Shown here: positions 7,972 through 16,552 of the stretch, piece after piece
Position numbering within the stretch: the stretch's first letter is position 1
Layout: each line of letters opens with the position of its first letter
Source of the DNA: Gemmatimonadota bacterium
Lineage (GTDB): Bacteria; Latescibacterota; UBA2968
Direction: 5' to 3'
DNA length: 64,000 nucleotides
Assembly: GCA_002727195.1 (NCBI GenBank)
Contig: PBWH01000006.1
Coordinates: forward strand, 319,018-383,017
The notes under the pieces: model-generated
The model's input: only the letters and a program-made list of their open reading frames with translations
What the model was told of the DNA's origin: nothing
Databases searched by the model: none
Translations under genes and position numbers: made by a program

Positions 7972-8214
7972 GGGGTGCTGACGCTCTGACTTGGCTTCGG
8001 AAGGGTCACTACGCCACTCATCGGGTGTTCTTTAACCGTGAGCAAGATGCCATAGATGCAGGATATCGGCCCTGAGCGCGGTGTATGCCTGAAGCATACA
8101 GGGAATGGAAGATCCGGTCTAGCGTCTAGCTGTTTGCTGACGTCCTGGTTCTGCATTGCCCATCCTGGTAATCCGGCTATATTCGGGCCCTGAATTCACA
8201 CGCATGGAGGTCTG

Positions 8215-8976
8215 ATGTATCCCAATCCGCTGAAAACCAAACTCAAGAACGGCGAGACCGTCCTGGGGACCTCGCTGCCGGCTCCCACAGCCGTCGCAGC
8301 CAGCATGGTGCTGGGGACCGGTCCTGACTTTCTCTGGATCGATCTGGAGCACCAGCCGTTCGACACCGAGTCCATCGGATCGATTCCGATCTTCGCCCGG
8401 CAGCAGGGTGTTGCCCCGATGATTCGGGTGGCCTGGAATGACCCCGCCCGGATCAAGAAAGCCTACGATGCGGGAGCTGTCGCCGTGATGGTTCCTCAGG
8501 TGGAGGACGCCGACCAGGCCCGATTCGCCGTCCAGTGCGCCAAGTATCCCCCAGAAGGCAACCGGGGGCTGTCGCCGAACTGGGCGGTGGTGGCCGGCCT
8601 GGATCGGGATCACGTCATGCGGACGGCGAACGAGGAGACCGTCCTAGTCGTGCAGATCGAAAGTCAGGAGGCGTTCAACAATCTCGACGAGATCGTGAAG
8701 GTGCCAGGGATTGATGTTCTGTTCTTCGGTCCGCTCGACATGACGGCCTCGGTAGGGAAGATTACGGATACGGGATGCGAGGAAGTACAATCGCTGATGC
8801 GAGCCTTCCCGGAGCGGCTGGATGGGACAGGAATCGTACCGGCGACCACGCTCGTCGACCCGGATGAGATCGAAGAGAAACTAGATTGGGGATACCGGTT
8901 CATGAACGTCGGCAATGCGCTGGCATACGGTTGCCAGGTTCTGAAGGGGAGCCTGGAGCGGCTACGGTCCCGGTAG
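8215..8976 (+). CDS. HpcH/HpaI-family class II aldolase
   Basis: A 253-residue TIM-barrel aldolase of the HpcH/HpaI (2,4-dihydroxyhept-2-ene-1,7-dioate) family, which cleaves 2-keto-3-deoxy acids to pyruvate plus an aldehyde using a divalent metal. Motifs: WIDLEHQPFD near residue 40, the IRV strand, AGAVAVMVPQV, VVQIESQEAFNNLDEI with the metal-binding Glu, and VLFFGPLDMTAS with the metal-binding Asp. GGAGG precedes ATG by six bases. It is followed at 20 bp by the Gfo/Idh gene, so the two are probably cotranscribed. Confidence 0.92.
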   Translation: MYPNPLKTKLKNGETVLGTSLPAPTAVAASMVLGTGPDFLWIDLEHQPFDTESIGSIPIFARQQGVAPMIRVAWNDPARIKKAYDAGAVAVMVPQVEDADQARFAVQCAKYPPEGNRGLSPNWAVVAGLDRDHVMRTANEETVLVVQIESQEAFNNLDEIVKVPGIDVLFFGPLDMTASVGKITDTGCEEVQSLMRAFPERLDGTGIVPATTLVDPDEIEEKLDWGYRFMNVGNALAYGCQVLKGSLERLRSR

Positions 8977-8996
8977 ATGCATGGGAGGAGCACGGT

Positions 8997-10220
8997 TTGC
9001 GCGATGCTGTTAAATTTGCCGTCGTGGGGTTGGGCGGGTATGGAAAGTCTCATCTCGAGTCTGCGGCGGAGATTCAGGCCGATGGGCAGGGGGTGCTGGA
9101 CGCGGTCGTCTGTATCGATCCGGCGAACCACACTGAGAAGCTTGCCGAATATAGGGGACAGGGTGTGCGCATCTTCGACACACTCGAAGACCTGATCGCG
9201 GCAGGCGGAGTGGACGTCATCACGCTGCCGATCGGGATTCACGATCACGTCCGGCTGAGCGCGCGGTGCATGGACGCGGGGTATCACGTCCTCGTGGAGA
9301 AGCCCTTATGCGGCGCCGTTCAGGATGCGGAACACCTGATCGACGTCAGAGACCGGACGGGAAAGACGATCCTGATCGGATACCAGCATCTCTACAGCCA
9401 GACGATCATCGAACTGAAGAAGCGCGTGCTCGACGGCCGTCTGGGCAAGGTCAAGATGGCGAGGCTGAAGGCGAGTTGGCCGAGAGGCGACCATTACTAC
9501 TCGCGCAACCCCTGGGCCGGCACCCGCCAGCGAGACGGCATCTGGACGTTGGACAGCCCGATCAACAATGCACTCGCTCACTACCTGACGAACATTTTCC
9601 ACCTGTGCAGCGATACGGATGGAGATCCGTGTGGGATCACATCCGTGCAGGCCGAACTGTATCGCGCGTGGGAGATCGAGAACTTGGATACGGCCTGTCT
9701 GCGTGTGGAGATGGCCACGGGATCGACCGCCGTGATCGCCATGTCGCACGTCGCGAGCTACGCCCCAGATGGCAGTCAGTTCGGTCCGATCATGGATATG
9801 GACTGCGAGAACGGGACGGTCAACTGGGAGACCGGGTTGGCCCAGATCTCATACACGAACGGAGAATCCGAAACGATCGACGACGGTGATTCCCGAATGC
9901 GGACGGGCCCGTGGCGGAACATGGTCAGCGCGCTTCGTGAGGGCGAGCCCGTCCTGGCCTCCCTGGAGATGGGCCGATCGCAAACGATTGCTATCAACGG
10001 CGCTCACGAGAGCTGTCCCGGGGTCCACGATTTCCCGGCCGAGGAGGTTGAGACCGTGATGAAGGGCGAGCATAAGTTCTTGGAAGTGAAGGGACTATTC
10101 GACCTTCTAAACAGGAGTGCGGATGAAGGGAAGCTCTTCAGTGAACTCGGTGTGGGCTGGGCGAAGGGGAGTAAGCCGTATTCGATGGAAGGGTACGAGC
10201 GCTTCCCGGCGGGAGGCTGA
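8997..10220 (+). CDS. Gfo/Idh/MocA-family NAD(P)-dependent oxidoreductase
   Basis: A 407-residue protein with an N-terminal Rossmann fold (VVGLGGYGKSH) and the signature EKPLCGAVQDAEHLI carrying the conserved Lys, followed by a C-terminal alpha/beta substrate domain. The family oxidises or epimerises sugars and cyclitols. I chose TTG at 8997 because GGGAGGAG lies six bases upstream and the Rossmann strand follows directly. The open frame extends to 8886 but that part overlaps the aldolase gene in another frame. Substrate unknown. Confidence 0.9.
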   Translation: MRDAVKFAVVGLGGYGKSHLESAAEIQADGQGVLDAVVCIDPANHTEKLAEYRGQGVRIFDTLEDLIAAGGVDVITLPIGIHDHVRLSARCMDAGYHVLVEKPLCGAVQDAEHLIDVRDRTGKTILIGYQHLYSQTIIELKKRVLDGRLGKVKMARLKASWPRGDHYYSRNPWAGTRQRDGIWTLDSPINNALAHYLTNIFHLCSDTDGDPCGITSVQAELYRAWEIENLDTACLRVEMATGSTAVIAMSHVASYAPDGSQFGPIMDMDCENGTVNWETGLAQISYTNGESETIDDGDSRMRTGPWRNMVSALREGEPVLASLEMGRSQTIAINGAHESCPGVHDFPAEEVETVMKGEHKFLEVKGLFDLLNRSADEGKLFSELGVGWAKGSKPYSMEGYERFPAGG

Positions 10221-10338
10221 TAGTGAAGACCGAGAATCGGTCTTAAATTCTCGATCCTAGATCCTCAATCTTTCAGACCGCTTCAATCTGCTTCAGCTCT
10301 TGATCCGGATCTGACGCGCAGGACAGCACGTCCATCCG

Positions 10339-10444
10339 TCAGGTCTTGGCGCAGACGCCGCAGCCGATGCCGACGAGGCAATTGCGCGAGCACTCGTGAC
10401 AGCCGATGTACTTGTCGTTCGAGACGATGTGGTAGCGGTTTCGG
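10339..10444 (-). pseudogene. Cysteine-rich C-terminal fragment
   Basis: Immediately downstream of the alpha/beta hydrolase stop, a different frame on the same strand reads RYHIVSNDKYIGCHECSRNC then LVGIGCGVCAKT and a stop. Five cysteines (Cx2Cx3Cx5Cx2C) suggest the end of an Fe-S or zinc-binding protein. There is no start codon or upstream domain, so it is either the 3' end of a lost gene or a frameshifted tail. Family not recognised. Confidence 0.3.
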
Positions 10445-11572
10445 TCAGCCCGAGATCGCGTCGAGCCAGCCTTCGATCGTGAACTCGGGCTTACCCAGCT
10501 CGTTCGGCGTCAGGCAGGCGAGCTCGGTCGGTTTGATCGGGCGAAGCCCTAAGTCGGGCAGTGTTGCGCCTCGTTGGTGAAGTTCTACGTCGTAGAGGCG
10601 TTCCAACACGATCCCGTGCTGGTCGCACCAGGTGCCTGCGTTGAGCGTTGGGAGTTCGGTGATTGCATGAGTCGCTACGTTCGGCGTCCCGAAATGCCGG
10701 CTGATCCACTCGAGAGCATCTACATATCCGTGATACGGTCGGTGCCCTCCACCGGCTTCGAACCAGCTGTCGATTCGGCCCTGACCAAACGCCTCTCTTA
10801 CCTGCTCAACGTTTTCTCGCGTATCCCTCCACACGTAGCCGGTCTCGTTGTCGTCGATGATGGGATCCGTGTCGCCGTTCATCACGCGGATGGCAGCGTG
10901 CGGTGCTGCGAGCTTCAGGAATGTCTGCCAATCACACCGCTCTCGTAGACGAATGTTGGGAATACGCGTGCAGAACTTACCGTGCGCCGTGAGGTGGTCA
11001 CTGTAGCCCCATCCGCAGACGAGCCCCAGCTTCAATCGCTCGTCCAGCGCCAGCATCCACGTCGCTTTCGCCCCGCCCAATGAGTTTCCCGCTACTCCTA
11101 TGCGATCGACGTCGATGTCCGATCTCGTGTGCAGAAAGTCGATGCCACGCATCGTGTCGAACACGAGCTTCCCCATGATCAGCCGCCCTGCGTGATCGGC
11201 ACAGTTGTGCACAGGCTCGGGATCGTGTGCGCGCGTACCGAGCTTCCCATCGATGTGCCGCTCTTCCTCACCGATTGGATCCAGCACCAGGCATGCGACA
11301 CCCAGTTTGGCGTAAGTCTGGCCGATGTAGGTTAGGGACCATTGGCTCTTACTGCCGCCGTGACCGCAGGTGATGACCATGGCGGGCATCTTTCCGGATG
11401 GAGACTCGGGGCGATACAGCACAGAAGGAACGCGGGATCCGGGTTCGGCTGTCCAGATCCACTTTTCGATCACGACGTCGTCGCGCTGGAACTGGCCGCG
11501 GGATTCAGGAGCGAGTCCACAGCGATCTGTTGGGATGCCGAGGAGAGCGGTGAGGTCGGTACGTAAGGACAT
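10445..11572 (-). CDS. Alpha/beta hydrolase, acetyl-xylan-esterase/dienelactone-hydrolase-like
   Basis: A 375-residue protein. Motifs: PSVLYRPESPSGKMPAMVI (early strand), CGHGGSK (oxyanion region), VLDPIGEEE, and the nucleophile elbow GNSLGG with Ser. A later DTDPIIDD is a candidate acid and AGGGHRPY supplies a candidate His. Similar enzymes deacetylate or cleave carbohydrate esters in the cytoplasm or periplasm; no signal peptide is seen. The ATG at 11572 is preferred over a TTG two codons upstream. It is the last gene of a leftward run including Ldh2, phosphodiesterase, aldolase and amidohydrolase genes. Confidence 0.8.
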   Translation of the reverse strand: MSLRTDLTALLGIPTDRCGLAPESRGQFQRDDVVIEKWIWTAEPGSRVPSVLYRPESPSGKMPAMVITCGHGGSKSQWSLTYIGQTYAKLGVACLVLDPIGEEERHIDGKLGTRAHDPEPVHNCADHAGRLIMGKLVFDTMRGIDFLHTRSDIDVDRIGVAGNSLGGAKATWMLALDERLKLGLVCGWGYSDHLTAHGKFCTRIPNIRLRERCDWQTFLKLAAPHAAIRVMNGDTDPIIDDNETGYVWRDTRENVEQVREAFGQGRIDSWFEAGGGHRPYHGYVDALEWISRHFGTPNVATHAITELPTLNAGTWCDQHGIVLERLYDVELHQRGATLPDLGLRPIKPTELACLTPNELGKPEFTIEGWLDAISG

Positions 11573-11642
11573 AGTCAATGCAAGATGAGAGAAGCCAAAA
11601 ACGACCGCACACAGATAGGAATGAGAGGGTTGTCCTGAACTC

Positions 11643-11892
11643 TTACCTGTTGAACGTGATCAGCCACCGTAACAGCAACGCCGTCGTTAGTGCTGAGGAT
11701 GAGGGCGACCACGATCGAGATCTACTGGCCCCTGAGCGTGTCGAAGTGGACGATCACGCCGATGCCTGCCGGCACGAACAGGAGGAACATCCCGAGGACT
11801 GGGCCCGGGATGGGAAGCGAGAGTGTGTGGACGCCGACTTCCCCGATTAGTTGGAAGATCAGGAAAGCGGTTATACCGTTGAGGAAGGACAT
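11643..11892 (-). pseudogene. CidA/LrgA-family holin-like remnant
   Basis: Reads MSFLNGITAFLIFQLIGEVG then LPIPGPVLGM, the start of a CidA/LrgA protein, and continues directly with FLLFVPAGIGVIVHFDTLRG, which normally lies about 50 residues further on. A TAG follows, then ISIVVALILST in the same frame and a further frameshift into WLITFNR and stop. So it has an internal deletion, a nonsense codon and a frameshift. No LrgB/CidB partner is adjacent. It lies between the Ldh2 and alpha/beta hydrolase genes. Confidence 0.7.
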
Positions 11893-11930
11893 GGGATAGA
11901 AGATTAATGATAGAGGATTTAAAGGCAGGG

Positions 11931-12983
11931 TTACCCCTGCAGTTCGATCCCCAGCTTGGTGCCCCAGTCGCAAATCTGTTTCCAGGTTTCGTCTTCGACG
12001 AAGATGCCGTCATCGGTTCGCTGGCGCTTCACCTTTGCTTCGATTTCGCCAGGGAGAAGGATCTCGCTGAAGCCTTTTGCAGGCGGGGATGACTTTACGT
12101 GCGCGATGAAGCTGTCGGATTCGCGGTAGAAGTCGTCGATCGGGAGGAACTGGGCGACGTCGAGGACGATCAAGAGGATGCCGTTGCTGAGACGCTGGTC
12201 CTTACCGATGGTGCCCGTTCCGCTGAGTACGCCGGCGAGCAGTTCGATCGCGACGTTCAACCCATAGCCCTTGTGGCCTGCCGTCATCCCGCCGAGCGGA
12301 AGGATACTGCCTGGTGGATCCCCATAGAGCTTGTTAGGATCTTTGGTCGGTTTGCCGTCCGAGTCGAGGAGCCAGCCGTCAGGGGTCTCTTCGCCCCGAT
12401 TCCGCTGGACACGCACCTTGCCCTCCGCAACGACCGTCGTGGTCATGTCCATGACGATCGGTGTCCCCGATGAATGCGGGATGCCGAAGGCGATCGGGTC
12501 GGTGACGAGGCGGGGCTCGGTTCCACCCCAGGGTGCCATTCGGTAGCCCGGTGTCCCGACAGCGTTCACGAACATCAGCCCGACCATGCCCTGTTTGGCG
12601 ATGTGGTCGACGTAGCTGCCCAGGCGGCCGATGTGATTGGCTCCCCGGACCGCGACAGCCGCCAGGCCGCTTGCCTTTGCTTTCTTGAGCGCGATGTCCA
12701 CGCCCCGGCTCATCGTGACCTGCCCGAATCCCCAGTTTCCATCAAGGATGGCCATGATCGGGTTTTCCTGAACCGTGTCGACCGTCGCGTCGGGGGCCAC
12801 GTCACCCTTGTCGACCGAGTCGAGATACTGGGGGATGCGGATCACCCCGTGGGAATCGTGGCCCGTCGCATTGGCTTCCGCGAGGAGTTCAGCAACGAGA
12901 CGCGCGTTCTCGGCAGGCGTCCCGGCAGCCTCGAGGATCTGAGCGGCCGCGTCGATGATCTGTTGTTCGGTGAAGGTGGGCAT
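11931..12983 (-). CDS. Malate/L-lactate dehydrogenase family (Ldh2/YlbC-like) oxidoreductase
   Basis: A ~350-residue NAD(P)-dependent dehydrogenase with the non-Rossmann fold of the Ldh_2 family (malate, sulfolactate, ureidoglycolate and delta-1-piperideine-2-carboxylate reductases). Seen: ATGHDSHGVIRIPQY with the catalytic His, the conserved GANHIGRLGSYVDH, AFGIPHSSGTPIVMDM, and GHKGYGLNVAIELLAG. The ATG at 12983 has GGAGA upstream; a TTG one codon earlier is less likely. The substrate is probably a 2-hydroxyacid from the same catabolic cluster. Confidence 0.9.
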   Translation of the reverse strand: MPTFTEQQIIDAAAQILEAAGTPAENARLVAELLAEANATGHDSHGVIRIPQYLDSVDKGDVAPDATVDTVQENPIMAILDGNWGFGQVTMSRGVDIALKKAKASGLAAVAVRGANHIGRLGSYVDHIAKQGMVGLMFVNAVGTPGYRMAPWGGTEPRLVTDPIAFGIPHSSGTPIVMDMTTTVVAEGKVRVQRNRGEETPDGWLLDSDGKPTKDPNKLYGDPPGSILPLGGMTAGHKGYGLNVAIELLAGVLSGTGTIGKDQRLSNGILLIVLDVAQFLPIDDFYRESDSFIAHVKSSPPAKGFSEILLPGEIEAKVKRQRTDDGIFVEDETWKQICDWGTKLGIELQG

Positions 12984-13000
12984 CAAGTCTCCGTTTGTGT

Positions 13001-13783
13001 TCAGAATTTGATTGGTTTTCCGATCCAGCCTGGTGGAGCGGGCACGCCGAGCAGGGCTGCGACGGTGGGTGCGACATCCGTGATGTGCACGTCTCCCTCG
13101 ATCTTTGTCGCAGAGTCGGTGCCAATCCTGGAAAGGATGAGCGGGATGGTCATGTCCTCGTCGGACTCGGTTCCGTGCGTCTTTTCGTGTCCCCCGTGAT
13201 CGGCCATCACAACAGCCACAGCATTCTCCTGCATCGCTGCCACGACGCGTCCAATGCAGCTGTCTGCGGTGGAAATGGCGGACAGGTATTCATCGGTCAT
13301 CCATCCGTGGACGTGTCCCGTCTCGTCGGTGCAGCCGAAGTAGACGAACGCGAAGTTGGGTTTCGCTTCAGCGAGATGTCGATGTGCGGCGTCGGCAATC
13401 TCCCGATCGCCTTTTCCCGACAGATCCTGGGCTGATGCAGAGAAGTAGATATTATCTAGGCTACCCGGACGCGATAGGTCGCGTAGTTCTTCCCAGTTGA
13501 AGAACGCCGCTGTTCGCTTGCCGGCCGCGTGGATGGCGTCGGTCAGGCCTGGAATCGGCCGAACCTGGGGCATCCAGGTGTTGGTCGTGATGCCGTGGCG
13601 ATCCGGGCCGACGCTGTGGAACAGCGACATGTGGCAGGGAAGGGTGACGGACGGCATCACGGTTCGTGCGCGCATCGTGGAGGAGCCCGTCGCGATCAGT
13701 CGATCGAGGATGGGCGTATCGGCCTGCTGAAGGCCGTCCGGACGCATCCCGTCGACAAGGAAGAGGATCACCTGATCGGTCAA
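13001..13783 (-). CDS. Type I phosphodiesterase/nucleotide pyrophosphatase-family protein
   Basis: A 260-residue alkaline-phosphatase-superfamily enzyme. Seen: LFLVDGMRPDGL with a metal-ligand Asp, the nucleophile Thr in VMPSVTLPCHMSLFHSV, FGCTDETGHVHG with metal-binding Asp/His, and MADHGGHEKTHG at the second metal site. It is compact and has no signal peptide, so it is probably cytosolic. The start is TTG 13783 with GGAGA seven bases upstream. It sits between Ldh2 and the aldolase-like gene in the leftward cluster. Substrate not predictable. Confidence 0.85.
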   Translation of the reverse strand: MTDQVILFLVDGMRPDGLQQADTPILDRLIATGSSTMRARTVMPSVTLPCHMSLFHSVGPDRHGITTNTWMPQVRPIPGLTDAIHAAGKRTAAFFNWEELRDLSRPGSLDNIYFSASAQDLSGKGDREIADAAHRHLAEAKPNFAFVYFGCTDETGHVHGWMTDEYLSAISTADSCIGRVVAAMQENAVAVVMADHGGHEKTHGTESDEDMTIPLILSRIGTDSATKIEGDVHITDVAPTVAALLGVPAPPGWIGKPIKF

Positions 13784-13812
13784 AGGCTGGTCTCCTGTCT
13801 GGGGGTGAGGCC

Positions 13813-13838
13813 CTCCTCTCCCACTTGTGGGAGAGGAG
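13813..13838. repeat. Perfect 12-bp inverted repeat
   Basis: CTCCTCTCCCAC and GTGGGAGAGGAG separated by TT, between the aldolase-like and phosphodiesterase genes. It belongs to the CTCTCCC/GGGAGAG repeat type also found in the longer palindrome at 45078-45148. Confidence 0.8.
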
Positions 13839-13871
13839 AGACGATGTACGTCGACATTTCGGTATGTTGTG

Positions 13872-14864
13872 TCACTGCTTCAGACCAGGTGTGAATAGCG
13901 CCATATCGTCCTTCAGGGATCGGGCAGGTACGATACCGAGCTTATCCAGATCGGCACGGTAGACCTTGACTCCCTCTTCAGGGCCGACATTGCCGTCGGC
14001 GACTTCGCGGAGGGTGGCGACGAATGAGCGAGGGTGTTCCGCGCCCTTGATCCGGCGTCCGAAGAGCGCGACGCGGGCGCCGTGTTTCTTGGCGTCGTGG
14101 ATCAGCTTGTATGCATCGTAGGTCGTGCTGGTTACGCCACCCAGGATGCCGACGACGACGGACGGGTCGTAGGCACAGAGGGCTTCCATCGAGTCCGGCC
14201 CGTTGTAGGCGATCTTCAGGAATTCGGGTCTGGATGCGCGCGGAATCCCCGCCAGCATCCGTGCGATGTTGTCGATCACGAAGTTGCCGATCTGGTCGTC
14301 TGGCACGCCGCAGTCGGCTACGTTCGGGTTGAACACTTCGAGGAAGTAGCGGAAGTCGTTCTGCGCTGCTTCGACGCGGAACTCTTTGAACTGCTCCAGG
14401 CTGAACCAGTCGGAATCGAGGTCGTTGTTGAAGGTGACCGAGTATAGACCCAGGTTTAAGTCCGGCTGCTGATCGGCTTCCGGGGTTAACGTCCCGAATT
14501 TCGCTTCTTCGATCGTCGTGCTGGCGAACGGTCGGGATGCGTGTTGCTGGTAACTTCCCCCTCGAGCGGCCCACAGATCTGTCGTGTCGTTCGCCCGAAT
14601 GGCGGGCGTGACGGGGGAGTTGTCGAAGAGTCGTCGCTCACGTGCCAGAATGTCCATGCTCGAAACCGAAGTCAGGAGAATGTCGATCTTGGCTTGATCA
14701 ACCAGGTCTTCGAGGCCGTCGCAGAAGGTCTGGATGGATGTGCCGGTAGGTAAGGTGGCGACGCCCCAGGACATGTCCGGGTCCGCCGCGTAGGCGATAA
14801 TGAATTCGTCGTTGTCCGGGTTGTTCCGGATGTTGTCCAGACGTTGGTCGAGCGATTTTTGCAT
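13872..14864 (-). CDS. Predicted TIM-barrel aldolase-like protein
   Basis: A 330-residue protein not matching a named family I can state confidently. LGLYSVTFNNDLDSDW resembles no common motif, but EFLKIAYNGPDSMEAL followed by VVVGILGGVTSTTYDAYKLI and GARVALFGRRI has the late-barrel pattern of class I aldolases (LacD/Fba-like), with a candidate Schiff-base Lys in LKIAYNG. No signal peptide. It lies between the amidohydrolase and phosphodiesterase genes on the same strand, so aldol cleavage of a sugar-derived acid is a reasonable guess. Confidence 0.65.
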   Translation of the reverse strand: MQKSLDQRLDNIRNNPDNDEFIIAYAADPDMSWGVATLPTGTSIQTFCDGLEDLVDQAKIDILLTSVSSMDILARERRLFDNSPVTPAIRANDTTDLWAARGGSYQQHASRPFASTTIEEAKFGTLTPEADQQPDLNLGLYSVTFNNDLDSDWFSLEQFKEFRVEAAQNDFRYFLEVFNPNVADCGVPDDQIGNFVIDNIARMLAGIPRASRPEFLKIAYNGPDSMEALCAYDPSVVVGILGGVTSTTYDAYKLIHDAKKHGARVALFGRRIKGAEHPRSFVATLREVADGNVGPEEGVKVYRADLDKLGIVPARSLKDDMALFTPGLKQ

Positions 14865-14887
14865 ATGAGTTTCTCTAGTTGTCGCCG

Positions 14888-14914
14888 GCCGCCCTTCGAC
14901 TCCGCTCAGGGTGA
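14888..14914. repeat. Dispersed intergenic repeat, copy A
   Basis: GCCGCCCTTCGACT followed by GCTCAGGGTGACC, matched at 29791-29820 with two differences. Located between two genes of the leftward cluster. Confidence 0.6.
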
Positions 14915-14926
14915 CCGGCGATGGCG

Positions 14927-15868
14927 TTACATCTTGTAGACGCGAGCCGCAGTGTCGTGGAATAACGCGGCTAGGTCTGACGGCGGCAAGTGAGATGTCC
15001 AGTTGTAGAACTGACCGTAGAGGGTGGGGATGTCAATGCCCTGGATACGTTCGACGCGGTAGTTGCTGGCGAACATGCAGCGGTTGACGCCAAAGCGATC
15101 AATGGTCTCGAGGACCAGGTCGCGGATCTTGGCTTCCTTGTCGGGATCCTTGTGATAGCCATTTCGGCCGAAGAAGAGCATCGATAGTTTAACGTTGGTG
15201 TGTGAGACGTCCGCCAACGCCTGCATCCCTTCACGCCACATCTCCTCATACGAATCATTCTCGCCGTCGTGGAAGGTCCCGAGGTGGTCCAGAATGACGG
15301 GCGTGTCCGGATAGTTCGAGAAGGTCTTCGCGGCGTCCAGCAGTTGGTGCGGGTTGCACTGGAGGTCGAAGGAGAGGCCGCTCTCGCCGAGATAAGCTAT
15401 GCCCTCCTGGAAGACGGGATCCGTGAGGAAACGATCGTGTTCGACCTGGGGCCACGTGAGATCGGGTTTCTCGTCGTGATGGTTCAGGATCATGCGTACG
15501 CCGCGCAGCCGTCCACCGGCCGCCTCTGCGTGCTGGCTCAACATCGTTGCAGTCTCCCCCGTGTCCCTGGCCAGGTGGACGAAAGCGACGATTCCGATCA
15601 GGTGGCCGGTATCGTTCATCTGGTCACAGACAAAACGGGTTTCCCCGACCGTATCGATCGCGAATCCGCCCGGCGTCTGACCGACGACCGTTTCGACGTG
15701 TAAGCTTGAGACGATATGAAGCGGATCGGGCAAACTGGCCATGTCCTCGAGATAGTCCGAAGCGAGGTAGACTGGGAGCGGATGCTGCGCATTATCGCCG
15801 AGATTCGGGTTTGGGCGCTCGTTTACGTTCCAGAGATGGAAATGCGGATCACAGACGGGTATGGACAT
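14927..15868 (-). CDS. Amidohydrolase-2-family (TIM-barrel lactonase/hydrolase-like) protein
   Basis: A 313-residue metal-dependent hydrolase of the amidohydrolase_2 family, as in 2-pyrone-4,6-dicarboxylate and L-fucono-lactonases. Seen: CDPHFHLW at the N-terminus with the HxH metal site, GVRMILNHH, LSFDLQCNPHQL, VILDHLGT, NVKLSML, and FASNYRVER near the C-terminus where the conserved Asp/Asn lies. The true start is the ATG at 15868; the frame extending to 16108 is an Arg/Ser-rich shadow of the neighbouring gene. A sugar-lactone hydrolase fits the surrounding aldolase and dehydrogenase genes. Confidence 0.85.
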   Translation of the reverse strand: MSIPVCDPHFHLWNVNERPNPNLGDNAQHPLPVYLASDYLEDMASLPDPLHIVSSLHVETVVGQTPGGFAIDTVGETRFVCDQMNDTGHLIGIVAFVHLARDTGETATMLSQHAEAAGGRLRGVRMILNHHDEKPDLTWPQVEHDRFLTDPVFQEGIAYLGESGLSFDLQCNPHQLLDAAKTFSNYPDTPVILDHLGTFHDGENDSYEEMWREGMQALADVSHTNVKLSMLFFGRNGYHKDPDKEAKIRDLVLETIDRFGVNRCMFASNYRVERIQGIDIPTLYGQFYNWTSHLPPSDLAALFHDTAARVYKM

Positions 15869-15881
15869 GGTGGTCTTTCGC

Positions 15882-16544
15882 TTACGGGTGGTATGGGCCC
15901 CAGCTATTCGGAGCAGGAGCGTTGAAACACATCGTCTCGTCACGGGTCGGATGTTTGATCTCCATCTGCCTCGCGTGCAGCGCGATCGCGTCGTCGGCGA
16001 AGGGCACGTTGGATCCGTAGCGGCGGTCGCCCAGAATCGGATGCTCGCGATGGCTGAACTGGACGCGGATCTGATGGTGGCGCCCCGTCTCCAGGTCGAT
16101 TTCGACAATGCTGACGTCGGAGGCGCTCTTTAGGCGTCGGTAGGTGAGTCTTGCTCTCTTTCCTGCGGGGGGCTCGACGACGTGCGAGGAATACTCGCGG
16201 CGTTCGAGCTGGTCCGTCCAGTCTCCTGCTTCCGGCACCTGTCCGTAGACACAGGCCCAGTAGGTCTTCTTCGCCCTGCTCTCCCGGATCTCTTCGGAGA
16301 GACGCGAAGCCGCCTTTGATGTCCTCGCGAATACGACCACACCCGATGCGGGTCGATCCAGACGATGGACCGGCCCGAGAAACACGTTGCCAGGTTTCTG
16401 ATAGCGGTCCCTGAGCCAGCCCTTGCCCTCATCGAGCAATGTGATTCGCCCCGTCTGATCGCCCTGCACCAACTGGCCGGACTGCTTGTTAATCACCAGC
16501 AGGTGATTGTCCTCATACAGGATGTTCAGATTGTCCCCGGTCAT
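15882..16544 (-). CDS. RluA-family pseudouridine synthase
   Basis: A 220-residue RNA pseudouridine synthase. The catalytic motif VHRLDRPASGVVVFAR (Asp nucleophile in HRLDRPxSG) is intact, followed by KTYWACVYG and ETGRHHQIRVQFSH, the conserved RHHQIR box. There is no S4 domain, as in short RluA/RluC-like members. The target RNA cannot be told. The start codon is eight bases from the divergent receiver gene's start. Downstream, 13 bp away, is the amidohydrolase gene. Confidence 0.92.
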   Translation of the reverse strand: MTGDNLNILYEDNHLLVINKQSGQLVQGDQTGRITLLDEGKGWLRDRYQKPGNVFLGPVHRLDRPASGVVVFARTSKAASRLSEEIRESRAKKTYWACVYGQVPEAGDWTDQLERREYSSHVVEPPAGKRARLTYRRLKSASDVSIVEIDLETGRHHQIRVQFSHREHPILGDRRYGSNVPFADDAIALHARQMEIKHPTRDETMCFNAPAPNSWGPYHP

Positions 16545-16552
16545 GGCGTGCC

